A stretch of 64,000 bases of DNA from Ignavibacteriota bacterium (GTDB lineage Bacteria; Bacteroidota; Ignavibacteria; UBA10030; UBA6906), in contig JADJHP010000006.1 of assembly GCA_016707525.1 (NCBI GenBank), forward strand, positions 1 to 64,000, read 5' to 3'. Under the pieces are notes generated by a model. That model was not told the DNA's origin. It searched no databases and saw nothing but the letters and a program-made list of their open reading frames with translations. Below are positions 19,382 to 27,267 of the stretch, in pieces. The position numbers and the translations under genes were made by a program. Position 1 is the stretch's first letter; each line of letters opens with the position of its first letter.

Positions 19382-21739
19382 ATGACGGAGCGGGTCCGCG
19401 CGTTGCGCGAACAGAGCGTGTCTATCCAGCCGTATCTCTCAGCCGAACGGGCACTCCTGGTCACGGAAGCGTCACGGGTGTCGGGTGTGCACTCCGCCCC
19501 GGTAGCCCGCGCGATGATCTTCGCGCATCTGCTCGAACACAAGACGGTCTGTATCAACGACGGTGAACTGATCGTCGGCGAGCGCGGACCGGCGCCGAGG
19601 GCCACGCCGACCTATCCGGAGATCTGCTGCCACTCGATGCAGGACCTGGATATCCTTCATGCCCGTCCGAAGATCCCGTATGCGGTGAGCGACGAGGTAC
19701 GCGCTGCCTACCGCGACACGCTGATCCCGTTCTGGCGCGGCCGGACGATACGCGAAAAGTTGTTCGCGGAAATGACGCCCGCCTGGCTCGCAACGTACGA
19801 GGCCGGTGTCTTCACGGAGTTCATGGAGCAGCGTGCGCCGGGGCATACGGTGCTCGACAAGAAGATCTATCATCGCGGGCTGCTGGAGACCATCCGTGAG
19901 ATCGACCGGACGATCGCCGCGCTGGATTTCCTGAACGACCCGTCGGCATATGCCAGACAGGAAGAGTTGCGCGGGATGAAGATCAGTGCCGCGGCGGTGA
20001 TCCGGTATGCGGAACGGCACGCCGAAGCGCTCGAGGCACAGGCAGCGGCATGTGGCGACGCGGTCAGGAAGCAGGAGCTGCTGCAGGTGGCGGCGATCTG
20101 CCGCCGGGTGCCCGCGCACGCACCGGCGACGTTCCACGAAGCGTTGCAGATGTACTGGTTCATTCATCTCGGCGTGGTGACGGAGTTGAACCCGTGGGAT
20201 TCGTTCAATCCCGGCCGACTGGACCAGCACCTGCTCCCGTTCTATCTTGCCGAAAAGCAGCAGGGAACGCTCACGGATGATGCTGCCCGGGAGCTGCTCG
20301 GTTGCCTCTGGGTGAAGTTCAGCAATCAGCCGGCCCCGCCGAAGGTGGGCGTCACGGCGGCGGAAAGCGCGACCTACACGGATTTTGCGAACATCAATTG
20401 CGGCGGCCTGCGCACCGATGGTTCCGACGGGGTGAATGAGGTGACGTATATCGTTCTGGATGTCATCGATGAGATGCGTCTCGTCCAGCCCAGTTCGAAT
20501 ATCCAGGTGAGCCGCAAGAATCCCGATGCGTTCATCAAGCGTGCATTGCATATCATCCGGAAGGGGTGGGGACAGCCTTCGATCTTCAATGCGGACACCG
20601 TCATTGAAGAGATGCTGCGGCAGGGGAAGACGATCGAAGATGCGCGTGATGGCGGGACCAGCGGGTGCGTGGAGACCGGTGCCTTCGGCAAGGAAAGCTA
20701 TATCCTCACCGGCTATTTCAATTTCCCGAAGGTCTTTGAGATCACGTTGCACGGCGGGGTGGACCCGCGGACGGGGAAGATGATCGGCGTGCCGACGGGT
20801 GACCCCCGCACGTTCACGACCATGGACGAGATGATCGGCGCCTACCGCACGCAGTTGCGTCACTTCATCGATATCAAGATGCGTGGCAACAATGTCATCG
20901 AACGGCTCTATGCCGTGTATGTGCCCACGCCGTTCCTGTCGATCCTGATCGACGACTGCATCGCGCGCGGGAAGGATTATTCGGACGGTGGGGCGCGGTA
21001 CAACACGAACTACATCCAGGGTGTCGGCATCGGCACGCTTGCGGATTGCTTCGCGGCGATGCATACCCATGTCTTCGAGAGCCGTACCGTGCCGATGGAG
21101 GAGATGCTCACCGCGCTCAAGGATGACTTTGTGGGCCACGACCGGTTGCGTGCCCTCATGGTGAACCGGACACCGAAATACGGGAATGATGATGAGCGGG
21201 CCGATGCGTTCATGCGCGACGGATTCGAACTCTTCTACGATGCAGTGAATGGCCGTCCGAATACGAAGGGTGGGGTCTACCGCATCCAGATGCTGCCCAC
21301 CACATGCCATGTGTATTTCGGTTCGGTGACAGGCGCACTGCCGGATGGCCGCAAGGCCGGCGTCCCGTTGTCCGAGGGTATCTCGCCCGTCCAGGGAGCC
21401 GACAGGAATGGGCCGACCGCTGTGCTGCGGTCGGCGGCAAAGATGGATCATGTCCGTACCGGCGGTACGTTGCTGAACCAGAAGTTCACTCCCGAGTTGG
21501 TGGAAGGCGAGAAAGGGATCGATCACCTGACACGGCTGGTCCGCTCGTACTTCACCATGGGCGGACACCACATCCAGTTCAATATCGTGGATGCGGCGAC
21601 GCTCCGGCGGGCGCAGGAGCATCCGGAAGAGCACCGCGACCTGATCGTACGGGTGGCCGGCTACAGCGACTATTTCTGCGATCTCGGCAAGGCGTTGCAG
21701 GACGAGATCATCGAGCGGACGGAGCATCAGTCGTTCTAG
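19382..21739 (+). CDS. hypD: Glycyl-radical trans-4-hydroxyproline dehydratase (HypD-like)
   Basis: The 785-residue enzyme is of the pyruvate formate-lyase superfamily. The active-site cysteine is in TSGCVETGAFGKE (about C429, with the partner Glu two residues on). The radical glycine is in VRVAGYSDYF (about G760, 26 residues from the C-terminus). The GCVE signature marks dehydratases, not formate-lyases. Stretches such as ILTGYFNFPK, GGARYNTNYIQGVGIGT, MLPTTCHVYFG and TGGTLLNQKF match what I recall of HypD of Clostridioides. HypD removes water from trans-4-hydroxy-L-proline to give pyrroline-5-carboxylate. The start has GGAGG upstream. The enzyme is oxygen-sensitive, implying anaerobic growth phases. 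Other dehydratases (glycerol, choline lyase-like) are less likely. This gene is unrelated to hydrogenase hypD. Confidence 0.75.
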   Translation: MTERVRALREQSVSIQPYLSAERALLVTEASRVSGVHSAPVARAMIFAHLLEHKTVCINDGELIVGERGPAPRATPTYPEICCHSMQDLDILHARPKIPYAVSDEVRAAYRDTLIPFWRGRTIREKLFAEMTPAWLATYEAGVFTEFMEQRAPGHTVLDKKIYHRGLLETIREIDRTIAALDFLNDPSAYARQEELRGMKISAAAVIRYAERHAEALEAQAAACGDAVRKQELLQVAAICRRVPAHAPATFHEALQMYWFIHLGVVTELNPWDSFNPGRLDQHLLPFYLAEKQQGTLTDDAARELLGCLWVKFSNQPAPPKVGVTAAESATYTDFANINCGGLRTDGSDGVNEVTYIVLDVIDEMRLVQPSSNIQVSRKNPDAFIKRALHIIRKGWGQPSIFNADTVIEEMLRQGKTIEDARDGGTSGCVETGAFGKESYILTGYFNFPKVFEITLHGGVDPRTGKMIGVPTGDPRTFTTMDEMIGAYRTQLRHFIDIKMRGNNVIERLYAVYVPTPFLSILIDDCIARGKDYSDGGARYNTNYIQGVGIGTLADCFAAMHTHVFESRTVPMEEMLTALKDDFVGHDRLRALMVNRTPKYGNDDERADAFMRDGFELFYDAVNGRPNTKGGVYRIQMLPTTCHVYFGSVTGALPDGRKAGVPLSEGISPVQGADRNGPTAVLRSAAKMDHVRTGGTLLNQKFTPELVEGEKGIDHLTRLVRSYFTMGGHHIQFNIVDAATLRRAQEHPEEHRDLIVRVAGYSDYFCDLGKALQDEIIERTEHQSF

Positions 21740-21870
21740 CGGAGAATGGGCGTCAGAGACGCGCCCGGGGCGGCCATGCCGGGGTCGGACCGCCCACGGT
21801 TTGTGAGTGAGTCTCCGGTATCGTATATTAATATGCTATCGTCGTTGTTCGTTGTCCATCGATCGGATGT

Positions 21871-22686
21871 ATGAGCCACGAAATTCAGGATTTTGAATCA
21901 GAGGTCATAGAGCGAAGCCGTACCGTCCCCGTCCTTGTGGATTTTTGGGCGGAATGGTGCGGCCCGTGCAAGGCGCTCGGCCCCGTGTTGGAACGTTTGG
22001 CGGAGAACGCGGGAGGGCGGTGGGTCCTTGCGAAAGTGGACACCGATCGGCATCAGCAGATCGCAGCACGGTTCGGTATCCGCGGCATCCCGAATGTGAA
22101 ACTGTTCATTGATGGCGCGCCCGTGAATGAATTCACCGGTGCATTGCCCGAGCAGGCCGTGGTCCAGTGGCTGAACAAGGCCCTGCCCGATCCGCTGGCG
22201 GGTGAGATCGTTCACGCCGAACAGGCCATCGCCGCGGGGAATGCGGATGAGGCCAGACCGGTCCTGGAGGCCGTGCTGCAGAAGGAGCCCGGACACGAGC
22301 ATGCACGTGTGCTGCTGGCGCGGACGTTGCTGGAGATCCATCCGGACAGAGCGCTGGAGCTTGTGCGGGGGCTCGAAGAAGATTCAAAGGAATTCCCGAT
22401 GGTGGATGCCATCAGGACCGTTGCCGGGTTGACGGAAAAGCTGGCGGGTGCGGAGGCCCTCCCCGGGGGGACGGCGAAACAGACATACGGTGAGGGGTTG
22501 CAGGCCCTGGCCCGGTTCGATCATGAGCAGGCGTTGCAGCACTTCATCGCTGTGATCAGGGCAGATCGGTATTATGATGACGATGGTGCGCGGAAGGCGT
22601 GCGTGGCCATCTTCAAGATGCTGGGTGAGGAGCATGAGATCACCCGGACGTACAGGCGGGAGTTCAGCAGCGCGTTGAATGTGTGA
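21871..22686 (+). CDS. Thioredoxin-TPR co-chaperone, YbbN/CnoX type
   Basis: The 271-residue protein has a thioredoxin domain with the full redox motif WAEWCGPCK (about residues 25-33) and cis-Pro in GIRGIPNVKLF. A C-terminal TPR-like helical region of ~160 residues follows. This is the architecture of YbbN (CnoX), a chaperedoxin that protects substrates and passes them to GroEL. E. coli YbbN has lost the first cysteine, but here both are present, so reductase activity is possible. It is cytoplasmic. The gene ends 15 bases before tRNA-Val. Confidence 0.85.
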   Translation: MSHEIQDFESEVIERSRTVPVLVDFWAEWCGPCKALGPVLERLAENAGGRWVLAKVDTDRHQQIAARFGIRGIPNVKLFIDGAPVNEFTGALPEQAVVQWLNKALPDPLAGEIVHAEQAIAAGNADEARPVLEAVLQKEPGHEHARVLLARTLLEIHPDRALELVRGLEEDSKEFPMVDAIRTVAGLTEKLAGAEALPGGTAKQTYGEGLQALARFDHEQALQHFIAVIRADRYYDDDGARKACVAIFKMLGEEHEITRTYRREFSSALNV

Positions 22687-22701
22687 TGCAGGGGATCATC
22701 G

Positions 22702-22776
22702 GGACGCTTAGCTCAGCTGGTTCAGAGCGTCGCCCTTACAAGGCGAAGGTCGTAGGTTCGAACCCTACAGCGTCCA
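22702..22776 (+). tRNA. tRNA-Val (TAC)
   Basis: The acceptor arm GGACGCT (22702-22708) pairs with AGCGTCC (22769-22775). The D arm contains GCTCAGCTGGTTCAGAGC. The anticodon loop is CTTACAA, giving anticodon TAC (valine). The T arm is GTAGG-TTCGAAC-CCTAC. The discriminator base is A; the 3' CCA is not encoded, since the next bases are CTC. It lies between the YbbN-like gene and the DUF4920 gene. Confidence 0.95.
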
Positions 22777-22811
22777 CTCAGGTTCACGTTCATCCAATCA
22801 AGGAGGGAAGT

Positions 22812-23276
22812 ATGAAGTCTGTGTTGACGATCGCGTGCGTACTGGCTCTGACCGCCTCGCTGGCGTTTGCGGGGAACCCGAAGAATTATGGAAAGACCCT
22901 GACACTGAAAGAGGTCACCAGGGTATCGGAGATCCTCGCCAATCCCGAGAAGTTCAACGGCAAGCGGGTACGTGTGCAGGGTGCGGTCGTCGATGTCTGT
23001 TCGAAGCGCGGGTGCTGGATCCGGCTCGCCAGTGACAAGGAGTATGAGAGCATCGTGTTCAAGGTCGAGGACGGCGTCATCGTGTTCCCGATGGATGCCA
23101 AGGGGAAGACCGCCGTTGCTGAAGGTGTCATCTCTGCGAAGACCTACACGGTGGAACAGTTGATCGAGCAGGGCAAGCATCAGGCCGAAGAGACCGGGAA
23201 ACCGTTCGATCCGTCGACCGTCAAAGGTCCGAAGACCGTCGTCCGCATCATGGGTGAAGGAGCATCGATACAGTAG
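22812..23276 (+). CDS. Secreted DUF4920 protein (OB-fold)
   Basis: The 154-residue protein has a signal peptide (MKSVLTIACVLALTASLAFA). An OB-fold domain of the DUF4920 type follows, with the signature VRVQGAVVDVCSKRGCWIRL. The conserved Cys pair in VCSKRGCW could bind metal or heme. The ATG has AGGAGGGAAG just upstream. Longer in-frame readings start inside the tRNA and are spurious. Its stop overlaps the start of the PepSY-type gene by one base, so the two are coupled. This pairing hints at a periplasmic metal or redox role. Confidence 0.8.
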   Translation: MKSVLTIACVLALTASLAFAGNPKNYGKTLTLKEVTRVSEILANPEKFNGKRVRVQGAVVDVCSKRGCWIRLASDKEYESIVFKVEDGVIVFPMDAKGKTAVAEGVISAKTYTVEQLIEQGKHQAEETGKPFDPSTVKGPKTVVRIMGEGASIQ

Positions 23277-23875
23277 TGTCCGTGCCCCCGTCCGTGAGTC
23301 CTGTGCGCCCGCCCCGCTTCAAATGGAGGAAATGGAACAACATCCTCCACCGCGACATCGGGTATATCATCGTTGGCCTGACGCTCGTGTATGGTGTGTC
23401 CGGCATTGCGGTGAACCATACTGCTGATTGGAATCCCAATTACACCGTCGAGCGGGAGGGCCGTGAGATCGGGCCGCTCGATGGCGGGACCCGGGAAGAG
23501 TTGATCGCGGTCGCCCGTGAGCGGCTCGGCCTTGACGATGAACCGAAGAACGTGTTCCGTCCGGACCCTGAAACGCTCCAATTGTTCTACGACCGGATGA
23601 CCTATGCGATCGACATTCCTACAGGGAAGGTGATCGTCGAGTCGGTCCGGCCACGCCAGGTGTTGTTCGAGTTCAACCAGCTTCATCTGAATGCACCGAA
23701 GAAGGCGTGGACCTACATCGCTGATGCGTATGCATTGAGCCTCATCATCGTGGCGATCACGGGGATGTTCGTCCTCAAGGGGAAGACCGGGATCACGGGA
23801 AGAGGGGCGTGGTTTGTTTCGGTCGGTGTCCTGATTCCGGTCGGATACTGGCTCCTCCATCTTTACGTCTTCTGA
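23276..23875 (+). CDS. PepSY-associated membrane protein
   Basis: The 199-residue protein has one N-terminal membrane helix preceded by a basic stretch (KWRKWNNILHRDIGYIIVGL). An extracytoplasmic PepSY-like domain of ~100 residues follows, and two helices lie near the C-terminus (ALSLIIVAITGMFVL and VSVGVLIPVGYWLLHLY). This is the layout of PepSY-TM proteins, small relatives of ferric-siderophore reductase subunits. The GTG start at 23276 overlaps the preceding stop. A rho-independent terminator follows 30 bases after its stop, closing the operon. Confidence 0.7.
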   Translation: MSVPPSVSPVRPPRFKWRKWNNILHRDIGYIIVGLTLVYGVSGIAVNHTADWNPNYTVEREGREIGPLDGGTREELIAVARERLGLDDEPKNVFRPDPETLQLFYDRMTYAIDIPTGKVIVESVRPRQVLFEFNQLHLNAPKKAWTYIADAYALSLIIVAITGMFVLKGKTGITGRGAWFVSVGVLIPVGYWLLHLYVF

Positions 23876-23903
23876 CACCTTTTTCGGCTGCGATGTGAAA
23901 TGG

Positions 23904-23939
23904 GCCCGTTCACGCACACCCTGCGTAGACGGGCTTTTT
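23904..23939 (+). terminator. Rho-independent terminator
   Basis: GCCCGT (23904-23909) pairs with ACGGGC (23929-23934), with an inner ACGCA/TGCGT stem, followed directly by TTTTT. It closes the DUF4920-PepSY operon and separates it from the glycosylation island. Confidence 0.85.
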
Positions 23940-23993
23940 CCTGCGTATTCCCCTCTCCGGGCCACCACTTTTCAACCGCATGGTCAATATTCT

Positions 23994-24026
23994 CCACCAC
24001 CCACCGGCGACCGGCCCTGCTAATCC
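23994..24026 (+). promoter_or_regulatory. Bipartite upstream element, copy 1
   Basis: CCACCACCC at 23994-24002 and CCTGCTAATCC at 24016-24026 are separated by 13 bases. The same two blocks with the same 13-base spacing recur at 25766-25798, ahead of the methyltransferase gene. Here they lie about 55-85 bases upstream of the sigma-54-type promoter, where an enhancer-binding activator would dock. The role is inferred. Confidence 0.45.
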
Positions 24027-24080
24027 CTTGAAAATGCATGATTTGACCAAACCATGCATGTGTACGTACAGTGTTCATGC

Positions 24081-24096
24081 TGGCACACCCGTTGCA
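24081..24096 (+). promoter_or_regulatory. Sigma-54 promoter of the glycosylation island
   Basis: TGGCACACCCGTTGCA has the -24 GG (24082-24083) and -12 GC (24094-24095) exactly ten bases apart, matching TGGCAC-N5-TTGCA. Transcription should start near 24107, 40 bases before the first gene. An inverted repeat TGCATG/CATGCA (24035-24040 and 24053-24058) lies upstream and may be an activator site. Confidence 0.75.
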
Positions 24097-24147
24097 TAGG
24101 AGGATGTGAACCCCGAGTAGAGGATTTTCCACGCAGGAGGTGAGGTC

Positions 24148-25647
24148 ATGTCGATGTTCAGGAAGTCCGGCGAAAGCGCAGCCACTCTCATGGCCGCTCC
24201 TCCCGTGCAGGGGACGGCGGCATCGCTCTCCGCAGAGCACCGTGCAGCACTGGCCTATCGGCGTGGTGACAAAGATGCAGCGTTGGAGCTGTACCGCGAT
24301 GCGGCGCGTCAGGCCCCGGCAGATGCCGGTGTCCAGAAAGCCCTCGCGGACTTCTACCTTGTCGGGCTCAACCGGCCGGACGAAGCCTATTCGGCGTACC
24401 AGCATGTCCTGGACCTTACCCCGCATGACCCGGCGGTGCTGCAGATCCTCGGGAACATCTGTGCATCATCGCAAAAGTTCGGAGAGGCGCGCCGGTATTT
24501 CTCGACACTCGCAGACGTGCAGCCGTCCAATCCCATTGCACAGAAGGCGTTGAGCGCCTTGCCGCCCGAAGGCGGCCTGGCGGTCACCCCCGATGCGTTC
24601 CGCGCCATGATCGAGGAGGCGCAGCGGTCGATGAACACCAGCAACGGCATTGGGGTCGAAGACGCGCTGGACAAACTCATGCAGTTCAAGTCGCGCAACG
24701 TGAAGTCTGCAGCGGCGGCGCCGGTCCTGACATATGAAGAGATCTGCACGATCGCTTCGCAGGGGAAAGACGATGAAGCGATCGCCGGATTGGAACAGTT
24801 CGTGGCGGCGCATCCCCGCGATGGCCGCGCCCACAACGATCTTGGTGTGTTATATTACCGGGCTGGTTCGGCAGCGAAGGCCCTGGAGGAATACCGTACG
24901 GCGGTCGAGTGCGAGCCACGGGAGATCATCTATCGCAAGAATCTGGCCGACCTGACATATATCGAGTTGCGTGATCCGGAGGCCGCTCTCCGGCATTACG
25001 TGGAGATCCTGACCATCTCCCCGCGTGACGCCGAAACATTGCTGGCGCTCGCGCAGGTGTGCGTGGACCTTCAGAAGGACAATGATGCTTTGGTGTTCCT
25101 TGATACGTTGCTGGGCAATGAGCCATGGAACACCCAGGCGCGCGAGATGCGGAGCGCACTCCAGGTGCGGCAGACGTTGCCGGGTGGCACACAGCCGGGG
25201 TTGAACGCCCTGGATGCTGCAGGTGCAGCGCTCGCGTCGGGTCGCAGGGATGAAGCCATCCGTCTTCTCGAACAGCATGTGCAGACGTCTCCGCAGGATG
25301 CCTCCGCACGGAACGATCTCGGCGTGCTCTACTACCAGAGCGGTCGCGTCGCAGATGCGGGCGTGCAGTATGAAGAGGCGGTCCGTCTTGACCCGGGGAA
25401 CGACATCTACGCTCAGAATCTCGCGGACTTCTGCGTCGTGGAGGCCGGACGGCCGGAGGACGCTCTCCGGATCTATGTCCGCATCCTGGAGAAGAAACCG
25501 CGCGATGTGGACACGCTCCTCGGGATCGGCCGGATCTGTGAAGTACTCGGCCGGGGCCAGGACGCAAAGGACTTCTATCGCAAGGCACTCGACGCGGAGC
25601 CGTGGAACACGGCAGCCCGCGATCAGTGGAATCGTCTCGGCGCCTGA
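24148..25647 (+). CDS. TPR protein, head gene of the island
   Basis: The 499-residue protein has no signal peptide. It is built of TPR units in two similar halves, with repeated phrases such as GRAHNDLGVLYYRAGSAAKA and ARNDLGVLYYQSGRVADA, each followed by a CxxxxDPExALRxYVEIL-like unit. Unlike the later TPR genes, it lacks a glycosyltransferase domain. A strong ribosome site (AGGAGGTGAG) precedes the ATG, and a sigma-54-type promoter lies 52 bases further up. It may act as a docking or specificity protein for the glycosylation enzymes. This is inferred from position only. Confidence 0.8.
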   Translation: MSMFRKSGESAATLMAAPPVQGTAASLSAEHRAALAYRRGDKDAALELYRDAARQAPADAGVQKALADFYLVGLNRPDEAYSAYQHVLDLTPHDPAVLQILGNICASSQKFGEARRYFSTLADVQPSNPIAQKALSALPPEGGLAVTPDAFRAMIEEAQRSMNTSNGIGVEDALDKLMQFKSRNVKSAAAAPVLTYEEICTIASQGKDDEAIAGLEQFVAAHPRDGRAHNDLGVLYYRAGSAAKALEEYRTAVECEPREIIYRKNLADLTYIELRDPEAALRHYVEILTISPRDAETLLALAQVCVDLQKDNDALVFLDTLLGNEPWNTQAREMRSALQVRQTLPGGTQPGLNALDAAGAALASGRRDEAIRLLEQHVQTSPQDASARNDLGVLYYQSGRVADAGVQYEEAVRLDPGNDIYAQNLADFCVVEAGRPEDALRIYVRILEKKPRDVDTLLGIGRICEVLGRGQDAKDFYRKALDAEPWNTAARDQWNRLGA

Positions 25648-25765
25648 TCATACCGATCCTGCGTTCCAGTATCGCCTCCTTTCTGCCTGCGGTGGGATGG
25701 GCCGGGGGGAGGCGATGCTGCGTTTATTGACCTGCCGTCGATCCCGCTCATATGGCTGATAGTCG

Positions 25766-25798
25766 CCACCACCCTCCGCCCTTTCCTCCTGCTAATCC
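25766..25798 (+). promoter_or_regulatory. Bipartite upstream element, copy 2
   Basis: CCACCACCC (25766-25774) and CCTGCTAATCC (25788-25798), spaced by 13 bases, repeat the element found ahead of the first island gene. The intervening bases differ, which points to conservation by function rather than recent duplication. Confidence 0.45.
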
Positions 25799-25837
25799 GT
25801 TTTCGATCCAAGATTTAGCGAATCTTCCTCCATTTAC

Positions 25838-25852
25838 TGGCACTCGAATTGA
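25838..25852 (+). promoter_or_regulatory. Possible weak sigma-54 promoter
   Basis: TGGCACTCGAATTGA keeps the -24 element and the ten-base spacing, but has GA instead of GC at -12. It lies 58 bases before the methyltransferase start and 40 bases after the bipartite element. The -12 mismatch makes it uncertain. Confidence 0.35.
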
Positions 25853-25909
25853 TGAAGACACGGAAGTGCCTCGCCCTTCCGGGCAAGGTCTACCACGACA
25901 GGAGTCTCG

Positions 25910-26515
25910 ATGAGCGACACCATCGGCAGACGGTATTCGACCACACGGTTCGCGATGTACAACGCGTTGGAGGAATATATCCGTCGCGTCGGGCTCGGTG
26001 GCCGCGTGCTGATGGTCAGCGAAGGCACGGAACCGGCGATCCGCCGCATGTTCCCCGGGGACACGGCATTCACCGTGACGACGTATCCGCCCGTGGATGT
26101 TTCGGATCTGGGCATGTTTGCCGATGCCTCCTTTGACTGTGTGGTCACGGATCAGGTGCTGGAGCATGTGCGTCAACCATGGCGCGCACTCGCGGAACAA
26201 CGGCGTGTGCTCGTGCCCGGTGGGGTCGCGATCAATACCAGCTGCTCCTTCAATCCGGTGCATGATACGTGCGACTACTTCCGCTTCATGCCCGATGGGT
26301 TCAGGGCGCTGCATGAGGACCTGGTCGGCCGTGTGGAGATGAGTGGATCGTGGGGAAACCGGGAGAGCATCGGCCGCTTTGTGACGGACGGGACAAAGAG
26401 TTTTGATGTCCGGGGCAACCAAGAACTGATAGGACGCGCCACATGCACCGAGGCCGCATGGCCCTGGGTGGTGTGGTGCGCCGCACGTATACCCGAGGGA
26501 GATGAATATCCATGA
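25910..26515 (+). CDS. SAM-dependent methyltransferase (type 11-like)
   Basis: The 201-residue protein has a class I methyltransferase core. The motif-I region is degenerate (GRVLMVSEGTEPAIRR). The acidic post-I and motif-II region reads DASFDCVVTDQVLEHVRQPW, and RVLVPGGVAINTSC follows. This is the Methyltransf_11 pattern common in glycan clusters. The GxGxG loop is altered to SEGTE, so cofactor binding is less certain. GACAGGAG precedes the ATG. Its stop overlaps the next start (ATGA). O-methylation of a sugar is a plausible role. Confidence 0.75.
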   Translation: MSDTIGRRYSTTRFAMYNALEEYIRRVGLGGRVLMVSEGTEPAIRRMFPGDTAFTVTTYPPVDVSDLGMFADASFDCVVTDQVLEHVRQPWRALAEQRRVLVPGGVAINTSCSFNPVHDTCDYFRFMPDGFRALHEDLVGRVEMSGSWGNRESIGRFVTDGTKSFDVRGNQELIGRATCTEAAWPWVVWCAARIPEGDEYP

Positions 26516-27267
26516 GCCCAGTACTCGACACCGGCATGCTGCACGAGCTGTATGAGAGGAAGGGAGCCTTTCCGATCGACGAGGACCTTCTCGGCCGCAT
26601 CAACCCCTCGACACTGGGAGCGGAGACACTCCAGTTCCTGGGAATGCTTGTGCTGTGGAAGCAGCCGAAGCATATCTTCGAATTCGGCAGCGGTCTTTCC
26701 ACCTTGTTCCTGTCCCGCTTGCAGCAGCGGCTCGGGACAACCACACCGTTCCCTATCATGTCCATCGACCATTCGCAGCGGTATCTGGGAGAAACCCGCC
26801 GTGCGCTCGGAGGATCATCAGATGTGCATCTCGTTCATGCTCCTCTGGCGGTCACCGAGTGCGCGGGCCGGGTCTTCACCACGTACCATCCGGCGTACAC
26901 ACGCGAGATCCCACATGACATACGTTTCGATCTCGTGCTCATCGACGGCCCGCCGGCATACCGGTACGGGCGCGAAGCGCCGCTGTATCACCTTGCCCCG
27001 TATCTCACGCAGGACGCGCTCATCGTCCTTGACGATGCCAACCGCGAACCCGAGCAGGAGGCCCTTGCAAACTGGCAGCGCACATGGCCAGAAGGATTCG
27101 CCATGGTCCAGTTCCCCGATCTCAAGAAAGGGCTGGCGGTCCTGAGGATCGGCGAGCCGGCCCGCGCCGTGCCCGCAGCGGTTCCAGGGGCGCAGGTGAC
27201 AACAGACCTCGACCGTGTGATAACATTCCTGAAGACGGAAGGGGGCGTGTTCGCTGATGGTCGTTAG
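26512..27267 (+). CDS. Class I SAM methyltransferase-like protein
   Basis: The 251-residue protein contains HIFEFGSGLSTLFLSRLQQR (motif I), IMSIDHSQRYLGETRRAL (motif II acidic residue) and FDLVLIDGPPAYRYGREAP (motif IV). This resembles Methyltransf_24 enzymes, which act on small molecules, glycan precursors or lipids. The start overlaps the previous stop by four bases, and its end overlaps the next gene by 11 bases. It is part of the coupled operon. The substrate is unknown. Confidence 0.78.
   Translation: MSPVLDTGMLHELYERKGAFPIDEDLLGRINPSTLGAETLQFLGMLVLWKQPKHIFEFGSGLSTLFLSRLQQRLGTTTPFPIMSIDHSQRYLGETRRALGGSSDVHLVHAPLAVTECAGRVFTTYHPAYTREIPHDIRFDLVLIDGPPAYRYGREAPLYHLAPYLTQDALIVLDDANREPEQEALANWQRTWPEGFAMVQFPDLKKGLAVLRIGEPARAVPAAVPGAQVTTDLDRVITFLKTEGGVFADGR

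Noticed and set aside
19472..21727. Long open frame (about 750 codons) opposite the HypD-like gene
   Set aside because: It is the antisense shadow of a strongly conserved enzyme in high-GC DNA. It has no ribosome site and no recognisable domain.
19382..21739. Pyruvate formate-lyase
   Set aside because: True formate-lyases have two adjacent active-site cysteines; here a GCVE dehydratase signature is present with HypD-like flanks.
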